Below, piece after piece: positions 15,750 through 24,891 of a DNA stretch of 39,531 nt. Source of the stretch: JANYGM01 sp043764015 (GTDB taxonomy: Bacteria; Bacteroidota; Bacteroidia; Cytophagales; Thermonemataceae); the NCBI GenBank assembly GCA_043764015.1, contig JAYUKY010000079.1, positions 1 to 39,531 on the forward strand. The letters are read 5' to 3'. The notes beneath the pieces are model-generated. The model searched no databases. It was not told where the DNA came from and saw only the letters and a program-made list of their open reading frames with translations. The first letter of the stretch is position 1. Every line of letters starts with the position of its first letter. A program made the translations under genes and the position numbers.

Positions 15750-16090
15750 AAGCATTCCCATTAGGGCAAAACGGTTCAAAAATTTTGCATTTAAGTAAGA
15801 TTTCAGTTTCTTGATTTTCAAATTTTCTAACCTCTAATTCACCTCCAAACACCATCTTAAAATGGAATATTGCCACCTCGTTTAAATTTCTCTTGTGACA
15901 GCCTTCTTCCTTTTTCCACTCTTGGAATTCCACTACTGCTATCCGCTCTACTGCCGTACTTCGTTGAAATAAATGCTCTGGAACAGGCTTTTCTTTGTTG
16001 GTTTACAGGTAACTGCATTTTTAGGTGGCGGAATAATCTGTTTAACATCTTTACCCAATATAGGGCTTTCGCATCTAATTTAAGGCTTTT
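15742..16090 (-). pseudogene. Decayed IS5-family transposase, C-terminal remnant
   Basis: Translated in the right frames, the minus strand gives IIPPPKNAV (about 16055-16025), then after a frame change AVVEFQEWKKEEGCHKR and NEVAIFHFKMVFGGELEV, RKFENQETEILLKCKIF, ending NAWV-stop. This is the C-terminal DDE region of IS5-family transposases (IPPRKNAV, the WKKE-GYHRRS block, YRFK-FGG-L-ARKFENQ). At least one frameshift separates the blocks and the N-terminal two thirds are missing, so it is inactive. Its stop lies in the flanking palindrome. The rest of the gap to 16300 is AT-rich with nothing recognised. Confidence 0.75.
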
Positions 16091-16300
16091 TGATGAAAAT
16101 AACGATATTATGAAAATATTTAATTTTTCAAATATAACATTACAAAAGTTCACAATTATTTGTTTTGCCCCAAAATCACTTTTTATAAATTTAGTATCTA
16201 GCTTTCCCAATTAAATTGGATAAAAAGTCTTAAAAGTGCCAAATTAGATGAGGAAGCCATAATTCGTAATTGATAATTCGTAATTGAACAAGTAATTGAT

Positions 16301-17026
16301 TTAAAAATTTGGTTGCAACAAATAACGAGCATAAAAGTCATCAATCACTTGTACGGCTTCTGTTGGCGTATCCACTAGCTCAATAAGTTTCAAATCATCA
16401 GCATTGATGTTGCCTTCAGCTCCCAACATTGTTTCTGTTATCCAATCCATAAGACCAGACCAATAATCTTTACCTACCAAAACAATAGGAAAACGCCCAA
16501 TTTTTTTAGTCTGAATAAGCGTAACCGCCTCAAAAAGTTCATCAAGCGTTCCCATACCGCCAGGCATCACCACAAAACCTTGTGCATATTTGACAAACAT
16601 TACTTTTCTTACAAAGAAGTAGTCAAAAGCAATCAATTTATCAGGGTCAATATAAATGTTGCCACTTTGCTCAAAAGGCAAAACAATGCCAAGCCCAACA
16701 GACTTACCTTTTTCAGACCTTGCACCTTTATTACCTGCCTCCATAATACCAGGACCACCGCCCGTAATCACACCGTAGCCGTGTCTAACAAGTTTTGCAG
16801 CAATTTCTTCTGCCATTTTGTAGTATTTATTGTCGGGTTTGGTGCGTGCAGAGCCAAAAATAGACACACAAGGACCAATTTGAGACATTTTTTCAAAGCC
16901 ATTGACAAATTCAGCCATTATTTTGAAGATAGCCCAAGAGTCGGCACTTTTTATTTCGCTCCAATCACGTGTTGCAAATGCTTTTTTGATTCTGTTTTCT
17001 TCTTCTGGATTAAGATTTTCTGACAT
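16301..17026 (-). CDS. LOG-family nucleoside 5'-monophosphate phosphoribohydrolase (TIGR00730)
   Basis: A 241-aa Rossmann-fold protein of the family often mis-annotated as lysine decarboxylase. GGGPGIMEAGNKGA at 89-102 and PGGMGTLDE at 155-163 are the two defining nucleotide-binding and catalytic motifs. Family members cleave cytokinin riboside or purine nucleoside 5'-monophosphates to base plus ribose 5-phosphate. It has an N-terminal extension of about 50 residues, typical of the longer bacterial subgroup. Single gene, start at the first ATG. Confidence 0.92.
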   Translation of the reverse strand: MSENLNPEEENRIKKAFATRDWSEIKSADSWAIFKIMAEFVNGFEKMSQIGPCVSIFGSARTKPDNKYYKMAEEIAAKLVRHGYGVITGGGPGIMEAGNKGARSEKGKSVGLGIVLPFEQSGNIYIDPDKLIAFDYFFVRKVMFVKYAQGFVVMPGGMGTLDELFEAVTLIQTKKIGRFPIVLVGKDYWSGLMDWITETMLGAEGNINADDLKLIELVDTPTEAVQVIDDFYARYLLQPNF

Positions 17027-17112
17027 AATTTCTTGATTTTCTTGATTTTAATTTTAGGATTACTTTTCTTGATTTTGGGCTGTTTTTACGAAAAACCTCG
17101 TAAAATTACAAT

Positions 17113-17148
17113 AAAAAAATGAATTATAAAAGTATAATTCATTTTTTT
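17113..17148 (-). terminator. Terminator after trpA
   Basis: Perfect hairpin AAAAAAATGAATTATA / TATAATTCATTTTTTT with a 4-nt loop, 52 nt past the trpA stop on the minus strand and 87 nt before the LOG-family start, so it likely ends the trpA transcript. Confidence 0.75.
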
Positions 17149-17199
17149 ACTATTGATGCACCTAATTGTGTCTAATCAAACTTATAAAACACAGAATTC

Positions 17200-17985
17200 T
17201 TATTTTTTTATTGAATGTATAAAATCTTGTATAATTTTACTTGTTTCTTGTTGATTATCTTGTGTAATATGTTCTATTGATTTGATGAAAGCAGAGCCAA
17301 TAATCACGCCATTAGCGTAGTTACAGGCTTTTTCGTATGCTTTTTTATCTGAGATACCAAAACCAATCATCACAGGAACATCAAATTTTGTAGCTTTGAT
17401 TTTGTTGAAGTAAGTTAGTTGTTTATCCGACAAATCTGCGCTTGCTCCAGTAATGCTATTGTCTGCAACGGCATAAATAAACGCCTTAGAAAGACTGTTG
17501 AGGTAATTTATTCTATCATTAGCCGTTTGTGGTGTAATCAAAAAAACGGGAGAAACATCATATTTATCAAATAAATCTGCATAAGTATTTGCATAAATAG
17601 CAGGTGGCAAATCAGGGAAAATAATGGTGTCAATGCCCAAAGAATGGCATTTTTTGAGAAATTTCTCCACGTCATACGCCAAAACCGTATTAAAATAACC
17701 CATCAGCACCAACGGAATAGTTATTTGCGGTTTGATTGATGCCAAATCATCAAACAAATTATCCAATAAAAAGCCGTTTTCTAGTGCTTTATAGCTACTT
17801 TTTTGTATGACAATGCCATCAGCCAAAGGGTCTGAAAAAGGTATGCCCACCTCCAAAAGGTCTGCACCAGCATTTTGCAGGGCAATAATAATGTCTTTTG
17901 TGCTTCCTTTGTACGGATAATCAGCCGTAAAATAGATAGAAAGCAAATTTTGTCTTTCAGAAATATATTTTCCTGTTTTGTTCAT
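17200..17985 (-). CDS. trpA: Tryptophan synthase alpha chain
   Basis: A 261-aa TIM-barrel subunit cleaving indole-3-glycerol phosphate to indole and glyceraldehyde 3-phosphate. Catalytic E45 lies in GADLLEVGIPFSDPLADG and D56 in the same block; IGFGISDKK and GVIIGSAFIK form the phosphate site. Full length. No trpB or other trp gene is in the window, and the gene has its own terminator, so it is transcribed away from the usual trp operon context. Confidence 0.96.
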   Translation of the reverse strand: MNKTGKYISERQNLLSIYFTADYPYKGSTKDIIIALQNAGADLLEVGIPFSDPLADGIVIQKSSYKALENGFLLDNLFDDLASIKPQITIPLVLMGYFNTVLAYDVEKFLKKCHSLGIDTIIFPDLPPAIYANTYADLFDKYDVSPVFLITPQTANDRINYLNSLSKAFIYAVADNSITGASADLSDKQLTYFNKIKATKFDVPVMIGFGISDKKAYEKACNYANGVIIGSAFIKSIEHITQDNQQETSKIIQDFIHSIKK

Positions 17986-18321
17986 TTTTAGGTGTATTCT
18001 TTAAATTTGAATTAAAATGAGGTGCAAAATTACACTTTTTAGGATTAAAAAACTATCAATAAGTGAAAAATCTATTTTTGAGATTTTATTTTGAAATTAT
18101 CAAATATATTTTTTATATCACTTTTTTTGTTTAATTTTGGGTTAAATATAAAATTTTTGCAGTTTTTTGGAATTTTATTTTGTTTTTTCAAAACTTCGTT
18201 ATACTTTGCGTTATTAAAGTTGTTTACTCACAAATTGTTTAATAAATAATTTAATAATTCTTTCAAATTCCTATACATTTACTAAAATCATAACAATACT
18301 AAATCTCAAGAAAATCTCAAT
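17986..18321. other. AT-rich divergent intergenic region
   Basis: 336 bp between trpA (minus) and the YbjN-like gene (plus). It is poor in ORFs and holds a TATACTTTG at 18200-18208 with a TTTG about 17 nt upstream, close to the Bacteroidota promoter pattern. No palindrome or RNA structure stood out. Confidence 0.4.
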
Positions 18322-18735
18322 ATGGCTAATCTAAAACCTTATTACGAAATAATAGAACTTTGCATAAAAGAATCAGGGAAAGACCCTGTGGCATCTCGTG
18401 GCGAGCTAGATGGTCAGTGGAATTTGAATGTGGGTTCTGCCAAAATTTGGATTGATGTTTGGGAAATGGAAAGTAGCAAACAAATCTATTTTCAATTGCT
18501 TTCACCTGTGGTAGCTGTGCCTACAGAAAACCGTGAGGCTTTTTACCAAGAAATTTTGCAAATTAACCATACTTTATATGGTGTGGCGTTCACTATAAAA
18601 GATAATTTTGCCTACATCAAAATGATACGTGAGGCGCAAGGACTTGACAAAACAGAGGCTGCTGCTATGATAGACCGTATTGGCTACTATGCAGATTTGT
18701 ATGATGACCAACTTAAAGATAAATATTTTAAATAA
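18322..18735 (+). CDS. YbjN-domain protein
   Basis: A 137-aa protein with the secretion-chaperone-like alpha/beta fold of the YbjN family: an N-terminal helix (YYEIIELCIKESG), antiparallel strands (WNLNVGSAKIWIDVWEM, IYFQLLSPVVAVP) and a C-terminal helical pair. No signal peptide. Members are small cytosolic proteins of unclear role, some linked to stress tolerance. It is followed by a strong terminator, so it is monocistronic. Confidence 0.7.
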   Translation: MANLKPYYEIIELCIKESGKDPVASRGELDGQWNLNVGSAKIWIDVWEMESSKQIYFQLLSPVVAVPTENREAFYQEILQINHTLYGVAFTIKDNFAYIKMIREAQGLDKTEAAAMIDRIGYYADLYDDQLKDKYFK

Positions 18736-18753
18736 TAGTATCTATCAAAAATA

Positions 18754-18808
18754 AAAAACTAGGTAAAACAACTAAAATAACTAATTTTGGTGTTCTTACC
18801 TAGTTTTT
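18754..18808 (+). terminator. Terminator after the YbjN-like gene
   Basis: Arms AAAAACTAGGTAA and TTACCTAGTTTTT around a 29-nt loop, starting 18 nt after the stop and ending in a T run. Confidence 0.65.
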
Positions 18809-18837
18809 GTGTTTAAAATATACTAATTTTTATTAAA

Positions 18838-19686
18838 ATGGCTGAAATAATTTTGCGTAAAGGGGCAACTAAAATAGACAAAATCCCTGCTGATGTCTTA
18901 GAAAGCCTTAATAAAGGTGAAATGGAAACCGTAAATTTGGTAGAATGGCTGGCTATTGACCATAAAATGCTGGTAAAAACTGTTTTGAAAAATACAGATT
19001 ATGAAAATGATACAGAATCCATCATAAAATTGTTAGATAAAAATAGTAAAAATGGCAAAATAACTACTTTGCAAGCTACTTTTCTTATTGGAAAGTATTT
19101 TTATTGGAGATTATTAGAAGCTACAGAAGAAACAAAAAATAAGGTAATTGGTTTTCTTTCTTGTCATAAATCTGATACTGTTCGCGGGTATGCGTGTTAT
19201 TTGATTGGTTGTGATGATATGTTTATTGAAAAACGGCTGGAAGAAATCAAAATACTTGCCGCAGACCCACATTTTGGCGTGAGAGAAATTGCTTGGATAG
19301 CAGTGCGTCCTGCTATTTGTAAAAATAAAGAAGAGTTGGAAAAAGTTATTGAACTTTTGTCTGTTTGGGCGCAAAATGATAATGAAAATATGCGCCGTTT
19401 TGCCTCTGAAATCACTCGTCCTCGTGGTGTTTGGTGCAAACATATTGATATTTTGAAAGAAAATCCTGCGTTGGCGTTGCCTATACTCAATATTTTGTAT
19501 GCAGATAATTCTAAATATGTACGTGATAGCGTGGGGAATTGGCTTAATGATGCCAGCAAAACCCAACCAGATTTTGTAAAAAATCTTTGTGCAGAATGGG
19601 AAGAAAAGACCAAAAAAGAAGATAATATTAAGCAAAAAGCAACCGCTTACATCATTAAAAAAGCATTAAGAACTATCAATAAATAG
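18838..19686 (+). CDS. DNA alkylation repair-like HEAT protein (AlkD family)
   Basis: A 282-aa all-helical repeat protein. The helical pairs and the segment NDNENMRRFASEITRPRGVW are typical of the AlkD/AlkC-like DNA alkylation repair family, in which a HEAT-like solenoid grips DNA and removes N3- and N7-alkylpurines. The tryptophans and acidic residue of the active site lie plausibly in HFGVREIAWIAVRP, but I cannot verify them. A non-enzymatic HEAT scaffold is the alternative. No operon partner. Confidence 0.72.
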   Translation: MAEIILRKGATKIDKIPADVLESLNKGEMETVNLVEWLAIDHKMLVKTVLKNTDYENDTESIIKLLDKNSKNGKITTLQATFLIGKYFYWRLLEATEETKNKVIGFLSCHKSDTVRGYACYLIGCDDMFIEKRLEEIKILAADPHFGVREIAWIAVRPAICKNKEELEKVIELLSVWAQNDNENMRRFASEITRPRGVWCKHIDILKENPALALPILNILYADNSKYVRDSVGNWLNDASKTQPDFVKNLCAEWEEKTKKEDNIKQKATAYIIKKALRTINK

Positions 19687-19735
19687 TATTTCTTTGAAAA
19701 ACTATAAAAAATAGGGAAATCTGAGTTTAAAAAAT

Positions 19736-19743
19736 TATATTTG
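19736..19743 (+). promoter_or_regulatory. Possible -7 box for the TPR-CHAT gene
   Basis: TATATTTG, 67 nt before the ATG at 19811, matches TAnnTTTG. No clear -33 box at standard spacing. Confidence 0.4.
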
Positions 19744-19810
19744 TTTTATACTAGATATTTAGATAATCAATAATTTACAAAAACTTACACGAAAATTTTT
19801 ACAAAATACA

Positions 19811-22800
19811 ATGAAAAAACATTTTTTACTTATTTTAGGCTTATTTTTTAGTCTTAATATTTTGGTTAGTTTTAGCGCAAAAGCACAAACCTTTGCAGAA
19901 CTCTACAATGCTATGGTAGAAGCTGCAAAAGTCAAAGATTATGCCAAAGCGGCAGAATTGGGAGAAAAAGCAGAGCCAGATGCTGAAAAAACACTTGGAA
20001 AAGATACAGAAAAATTAGGCTCTTTTTATTATAATTTAGCAGGATTTCAGACACAAGTAATGGCAACGCCCACTATCACAAATGCACTAAAACCTGAAAA
20101 ATCTTACCTCAAAACGCTTGCCATACGCAAAAAAGTTTTAGGTGATAAACACGCTGATTATGTCAAAACACTAGACAAATTAGCTACTTTATACAACGCA
20201 ACAGGGCAAAAAGCTAAGGCAGAAGCACTTTACAAGAGTTTGGAAGGTGTGCCTGTCAAAAACCCTAAAAATCCAAAAGAAAAACCAGATACTTCTTCCA
20301 CGCTTGTAGCAGGAAAAGATACACCAGAATATGCCAAAACTATTGTAAATCAAGCATTTACGTACGTGAAAGATGGTAAAATAGCAGAAGCAGAAAAACT
20401 ATTGGATAACGCACTTGTCATTCAGAAAAAGACTATTGGAGAAAACCATTTGGATTATGCCACTACACTCAACGCAAAAGGCGTTTTATTGAGTAACAAA
20501 GGTAAATTTGAGGTTGCAGAGCCGCTTTTTGTGCAGGCAGCACGCATACGCAAGGAGAAAAAAGGTTTGGATAGTCCAGAATACTTGGAAATTGCAGGGA
20601 ATTTAGCTGTTTGTTATGAAGAACTTAATCAGTTGCCAAAAGCTAAGGGTTTGTATGAAGAAATTTTACCGCAACTGCAAAATAAGAAAGGAAAAGAAGA
20701 AAATCTGGCTGTGATTTTGTCTGATTTGGGTAGGATTTTGGGAGAGGAAAAAGATTTTGTAAAAGCTGAAAAATATTTTACAGATGCCATTTATTTGCGT
20801 GAACAAAACGCCACAACGCAAACTGCGCCACATTCTCGCACTTTGAATTATTTTAGCAGGGTGAAAATGTTGCAAGAAAAATACTCTGAATCTTTGGGAC
20901 TTTTGGAAAAAGCTCTTGCCATTGTCAAAAATAAAGAGGGTGAAAACAGCCTTAATTATGCCACTACAAGCTATAATATGGCGGTTACGCATACCAAAAT
21001 GAATAATTTTGTATTGGCTGAACCGCTACTTTTAAAGGCACAAGCAAATCAAGAAAAAGCAGTAGGCAAAAAATCTCCTGAATATGCCACTACAACCAAT
21101 TTACTAGCTGATTTGTATGATAATTTGCAAAGATATGATAAAGCACAACCGCTTTATGAGCAATCAGCAGCTATATTTTTGGAAACACTAGGAGAAACGC
21201 ACCAAAAGTACCAAAATGCAATGAATAATTTGGGAACCTGCTACCTAAAAACGCAATCTTATGCAAAAGCAAAGGCAACTTTAAGTAAATTACTTGTTGT
21301 TTTGAAAGCAAAATATGGTGAAAATAGCGCAAAATATGCTGATACACAGATTATTTTGGCTGGGTTGTATTACGAAACAAACGAGTTTAAGAAAGCAGAA
21401 GAACTTTATAATCTTGGTTTGGAGAGTTATAAAGCAACTTTTACAAGTAAAAACACTAATTATATTGAGGCATTAGAAAATCTTGCAACACTTTACAAAA
21501 ATCAAGGACGTAATAATGAAGCTGAAGATTTGTATTTGGAGGCTTTGGGAGCTTGTAAGGAGGTTTTGGGCAATGATAGTAATATTTCTATGGACTTGAT
21601 GGACGAGTTGGGAATTTTATATACCTCAATGGGAAGTTATGAGCAAGCAGCAGAAATTCATAAGGAAAACCTTGTCTCACGCTCCAAAAAAGGCATTAAC
21701 ACACAAGAATATGCACAAACTGCCGCACATTTAGCCACTTTGTATAGCGCAATGGGCAAATACGTAGAAGCAGAGCCACTTTTTAGGCAGGCGTTAGATA
21801 TTGAAGAAAAAGTTTCTGGAAAAAATACGGTTGCTTATTCCTCTATTTTGAATAATTTGGGCAATCTTTATACCGCAATGGGGCGTTATGCGGAGGCAGG
21901 CAAGATTTATGAACAAGTGCTAGAAACACGCAAAGGCACATTAAGTACTAATCACCCAGAATATGCTGCCACACTTAATGCTATGGCACTTTTGTATAGG
22001 AAAAACAAGCAAAATGGTTTAGCTGAAAGCCTTTACAAACAAGCATTAGACATCAGAAAGGCAACATTAGGAGAAAAATCTGCAGAATATGCCGCATCTC
22101 TTGATAATTTGGCTGGTTTCTATCAAAGTATCAACAAAAATACAGAAGCAGAAGCAAATTATAGGAAAGCATTGGAAATTAGAAAGGTGGTTTTTGGTGC
22201 AAAAAGTACCAAAGCAGCAGCCTCAATGAATAATTTGGCTATTTTGTTTGAGGACAACAAACTTTATGCAAAAGCAGAACCGCTTTACAAAGAGGCATTA
22301 GAGATTTTTGTGCAAAATCTTGGTGAAAAACACCCAAATACTACCTCCACACTGAATAATGCGGCACTTTTCTTTGAAACTCAGGGCAAATTTGCGCAAG
22401 CAGAGCCATTGTATCAACGTATGGTGAAATCTGTTTTTGTTCAGATAGAAGAGAATTTTTCTGCGTTGAGTGAAGAGGAAAAACGCTTGTTTTTTAATAC
22501 CAATAAGCCCTTTTTGGATAATTTTGTGCTTTTTGCTGTTAATCAATCTCAAAGAAATGCAGGAAAAGCAAATGCTAGCGGGAACGCTACAACTGATGCC
22601 TTACTTGGAGATGCCTATAACCTACTTTTAAGCACAAAAGGGCTTATTTTGAATGCTACTTCTAAGGCTAAAAAGAATATTTTAGCAAGTAATGATAAAA
22701 ATCTTATCAAAAAGTATGAAGAATGGCAAAATATAAGAGAAATAATAGCTAAAAGCTACAATTTGGGTGCATCTGAAAGTCGTCAGAAAAAAGTGAATTT

Positions 22801-24085
22801 GGATAGCTTAGAAAGGATAGCAAATGCACTAGAAAAAGACCTTTCTACACAATCTAAGAACTTTGATGAGGCTTTTAATACCAAAATTTTTAATTGGAAA
22901 GACATTCAGAAAAAACTCAAAGACAAGGAAGCAGCTATAGAAATTGTACGTCTAACTTTGCAAGCTGATACTGTTGTTTATGCAGGTTTTATCATCAAAA
23001 AGAACGCTAAAGCACCTGAAGTAGTGTTTTTGAGAAATGGTTATAGTATGGAAGAGGATTTGTATTTCTATAAAAATTCTGTCAAATTTAAGAAAGAAGA
23101 TAAAATTACCTATAAGTTTTTTTGGCAAAAATTTGCTGAAAACTTACAAGGAATTGAGCGTGTTTATGTTGCACCAGATGGTATTTATACACAAATAAAC
23201 CTTAATACTTTACTGAATACTGCAACAGGAAAATATGTTATTGATGAAATGGATATACATTCTGTTACGAGTACAAGAGATATTTTGAATGAAGTAAAAC
23301 CTTCTACCAATAATACAGCTTTGCTTATTGGGCGACCTAGTTACTTGATAAACAAAAAGTTAGAAAAAGAATATGCAGATAAAACACCTATTGATTTGAA
23401 TAATCAGAAAGATAATTGGTTGGCAAATGCGTATTTTAGTGACCTTCCAGGCACAGAAGCAGAAGTAATTGCAGTAGAAAAAGTATTAAAAAAGAACTAT
23501 AAAACTGAATTATATTTAGGAAAAGATGCCACAGAAGAACGTATAAAAAATGCAAAAAACCCTGCAATCTTACATATAGCTACACACGGATTTTTCTTGC
23601 CTGCGGCTGAAAAATCAGACAAAGACAGAGCAACAATAGGGCAGGCAGAAAATCAGCCATCAAACAACCCAATGCTTAATTCTGGGATTATTTTAGCGGG
23701 AATTATGGATTATTTTAAGTTTGAAAGAAGCGGAGAAATGAAAGAAGATGCCCTTTTGAGTGCGTATGAGGTGGCTGGTTTGTCGTTAGAAAATACAGAA
23801 GTAATGCTTTCTGCGTGTGAAACTGGGCTTGGAAAAACACAAAGTGGTGAGGGAGTTTATGGTTTGCAACGTGCTTTTCAGTTGGCAGGTGCAAAAAGTA
23901 TTATTATGAGTCTTTGGAAAGTTGATGACGAGGCTACAAAAGAACTTTTAACTACTTTTCACCAAGAATATGACACAATGAAAATCAAAGACAAACGTCA
24001 GGCTTTCAAAATTGCTCAACAAAAAATCAAAGTAAAATATCCTTCTCCATTCTTTTGGGGAGCATTTATCTTGATTGGAAATTAA
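19811..24085 (+). CDS. Exported TPR-CHAT protein (caspase-like protease)
   Basis: A 1424-aa protein with a signal peptide (MKKHFLLILGLFFSLNILV, cleavage after AKA). Residues about 30-890 are kinesin-light-chain-type TPRs with a period near 42 residues (for example YAATLNAMALLYRKNKQNGLAE). A linker of about 200 residues follows. The C-terminal CHAT domain (about 1090-1424) has the catalytic dyad H1259 in HIATHGFF and C1336 in LSACETG, plus the typical GVYGLQRAFQLAGAKSIIMSLW block. It is probably a substrate-recruiting protease in the periplasm. Monocistronic, ended by a perfect terminator. Confidence 0.9.
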   Translation: MKKHFLLILGLFFSLNILVSFSAKAQTFAELYNAMVEAAKVKDYAKAAELGEKAEPDAEKTLGKDTEKLGSFYYNLAGFQTQVMATPTITNALKPEKSYLKTLAIRKKVLGDKHADYVKTLDKLATLYNATGQKAKAEALYKSLEGVPVKNPKNPKEKPDTSSTLVAGKDTPEYAKTIVNQAFTYVKDGKIAEAEKLLDNALVIQKKTIGENHLDYATTLNAKGVLLSNKGKFEVAEPLFVQAARIRKEKKGLDSPEYLEIAGNLAVCYEELNQLPKAKGLYEEILPQLQNKKGKEENLAVILSDLGRILGEEKDFVKAEKYFTDAIYLREQNATTQTAPHSRTLNYFSRVKMLQEKYSESLGLLEKALAIVKNKEGENSLNYATTSYNMAVTHTKMNNFVLAEPLLLKAQANQEKAVGKKSPEYATTTNLLADLYDNLQRYDKAQPLYEQSAAIFLETLGETHQKYQNAMNNLGTCYLKTQSYAKAKATLSKLLVVLKAKYGENSAKYADTQIILAGLYYETNEFKKAEELYNLGLESYKATFTSKNTNYIEALENLATLYKNQGRNNEAEDLYLEALGACKEVLGNDSNISMDLMDELGILYTSMGSYEQAAEIHKENLVSRSKKGINTQEYAQTAAHLATLYSAMGKYVEAEPLFRQALDIEEKVSGKNTVAYSSILNNLGNLYTAMGRYAEAGKIYEQVLETRKGTLSTNHPEYAATLNAMALLYRKNKQNGLAESLYKQALDIRKATLGEKSAEYAASLDNLAGFYQSINKNTEAEANYRKALEIRKVVFGAKSTKAAASMNNLAILFEDNKLYAKAEPLYKEALEIFVQNLGEKHPNTTSTLNNAALFFETQGKFAQAEPLYQRMVKSVFVQIEENFSALSEEEKRLFFNTNKPFLDNFVLFAVNQSQRNAGKANASGNATTDALLGDAYNLLLSTKGLILNATSKAKKNILASNDKNLIKKYEEWQNIREIIAKSYNLGASESRQKKVNLDSLERIANALEKDLSTQSKNFDEAFNTKIFNWKDIQKKLKDKEAAIEIVRLTLQADTVVYAGFIIKKNAKAPEVVFLRNGYSMEEDLYFYKNSVKFKKEDKITYKFFWQKFAENLQGIERVYVAPDGIYTQINLNTLLNTATGKYVIDEMDIHSVTSTRDILNEVKPSTNNTALLIGRPSYLINKKLEKEYADKTPIDLNNQKDNWLANAYFSDLPGTEAEVIAVEKVLKKNYKTELYLGKDATEERIKNAKNPAILHIATHGFFLPAAEKSDKDRATIGQAENQPSNNPMLNSGIILAGIMDYFKFERSGEMKEDALLSAYEVAGLSLENTEVMLSACETGLGKTQSGEGVYGLQRAFQLAGAKSIIMSLWKVDDEATKELLTTFHQEYDTMKIKDKRQAFKIAQQKIKVKYPSPFFWGAFILIGN

Positions 24086-24110
24086 AGAAATCAGCTACAA
24101 ATTTCTAATA

Positions 24111-24148
24111 AAGCAAAAAGCCACACTATTTCGTGTGGCTTTTTGCTT
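24111..24148 (+). terminator. Terminator after the TPR-CHAT gene
   Basis: Perfect 16-bp stem AAGCAAAAAGCCACAC / GTGTGGCTTTTTGCTT with a 6-nt loop, 25 nt past the stop. Confidence 0.85.
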
Positions 24149-24238
24149 ATACAAGTGCTTGAATACATTGTTTGGCGTAGTTTGGTGTCAGGTAGAAAAA
24201 TCTGATACCACAGAAAACAACGCCTTTGCTTGTGCTTG

Positions 24239-24795
24239 ACCTTGCGTGAGGTGAGCAATCCGTCAGAAATACTTATTTCGCAACGTGAAGAAGATTTAAG
24301 TGGTGTTGCTATTGGTGCAACACTAGAAGGAAACCGCCCTCTTTTGATTGAAATACAGTCTTTGGTAAGTCTTGCCGCTTACGGAACGCCACAAAGAAGT
24401 TGTACAGGTTTTGATGCAAAACGCCTAAACATGCTCCTTGCGGTGCTAGAAAAGCGTGGAGGTTTCCGTTTGGGAACGCAAGACGTGTTTTTGAACATTA
24501 CAGGCGGTTTGCGCATAGAAGACCCAGCCATTGATTTGCGGTTTGTGCGTCTATTGCGTCCTCTTATGAAGATATTTTTATTCCACAAACAGCTTGTTTT
24601 GCGGCAGAAGTAGGGCTTGGTGGTGAGGTTCGTGCCGTTATGAAAATAGAAAACCGTATTGTAGAAGCTGAAAAGCTAGGTTTTAAAACTATTTTTGTAT
24701 CAGAATATAACCTAAAAGGAATTGATGTAAAAAAATATAAAATTGAAATTCGTGGTGTGGCAAAGTTAGATGAGGCTTTTAGAGGGATTTTTTAA
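24239..24795 (+). pseudogene. radA: Truncated, frameshifted radA (DNA repair protein RadA/Sms) remnant
   Basis: The first frame gives LREVSNPSEILISQREED, GVAIGATLEGNRPLLIEIQ, YGTPQRSCTGFDAKRLNMLL and NITGGLRIEDPAID, the C-terminal Lon-like domain of RadA. At about 24540 the frame changes and the family pattern continues in the next frame: SYEDIFIPQTACFAAEVG, LGGEVRAVMKIENRIVEAEK and KIEIRGVAKLDEAFRGIF, ending at 24795. The N-terminal zinc finger and RecA-like ATPase (about 300 residues) are missing; only 90 bp separate the remnant from the previous terminator. It is a dead fragment; an intact radA should exist elsewhere in the genome. Confidence 0.85.
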
Positions 24796-24829
24796 ATAAA
24801 AATGCTCATATTTCAACACAACAAAAACA

Positions 24830-24864
24830 AAAAAGCCTTTCCAAACTTTGAAAAGACTTTTTTT
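24830..24864. terminator. Convergent terminator hairpin
   Basis: AAAAAGCCTTTCCAAACTTT followed by an imperfect complement and a T run, between the radA remnant and the minus-strand gene ending at 24892. It is nearly the same sequence as the terminator at 37332-37366. Confidence 0.6.
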
Positions 24865-24891
24865 AGTTATTTTTTAGAAATTTACTAGTTT

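Noticed and set aside
15587..16214. Plus-strand ORFs in the DUF2071 to LOG-family gap
   Set aside because: The first is translated palindrome, the second is antisense to the IS5 transposase remnant.
19114..19635. Minus-strand ORFs of 138 and 173 aa under the AlkD-like gene
   Set aside because: Antisense shadows of a well-supported gene, Phe/Ile/Ser-rich and without family features.
24230..24613. A 127-aa gene in the radA remnant
   Set aside because: It is only the first frame of a truncated, frameshifted radA, with a foreign C-terminus after the shift.
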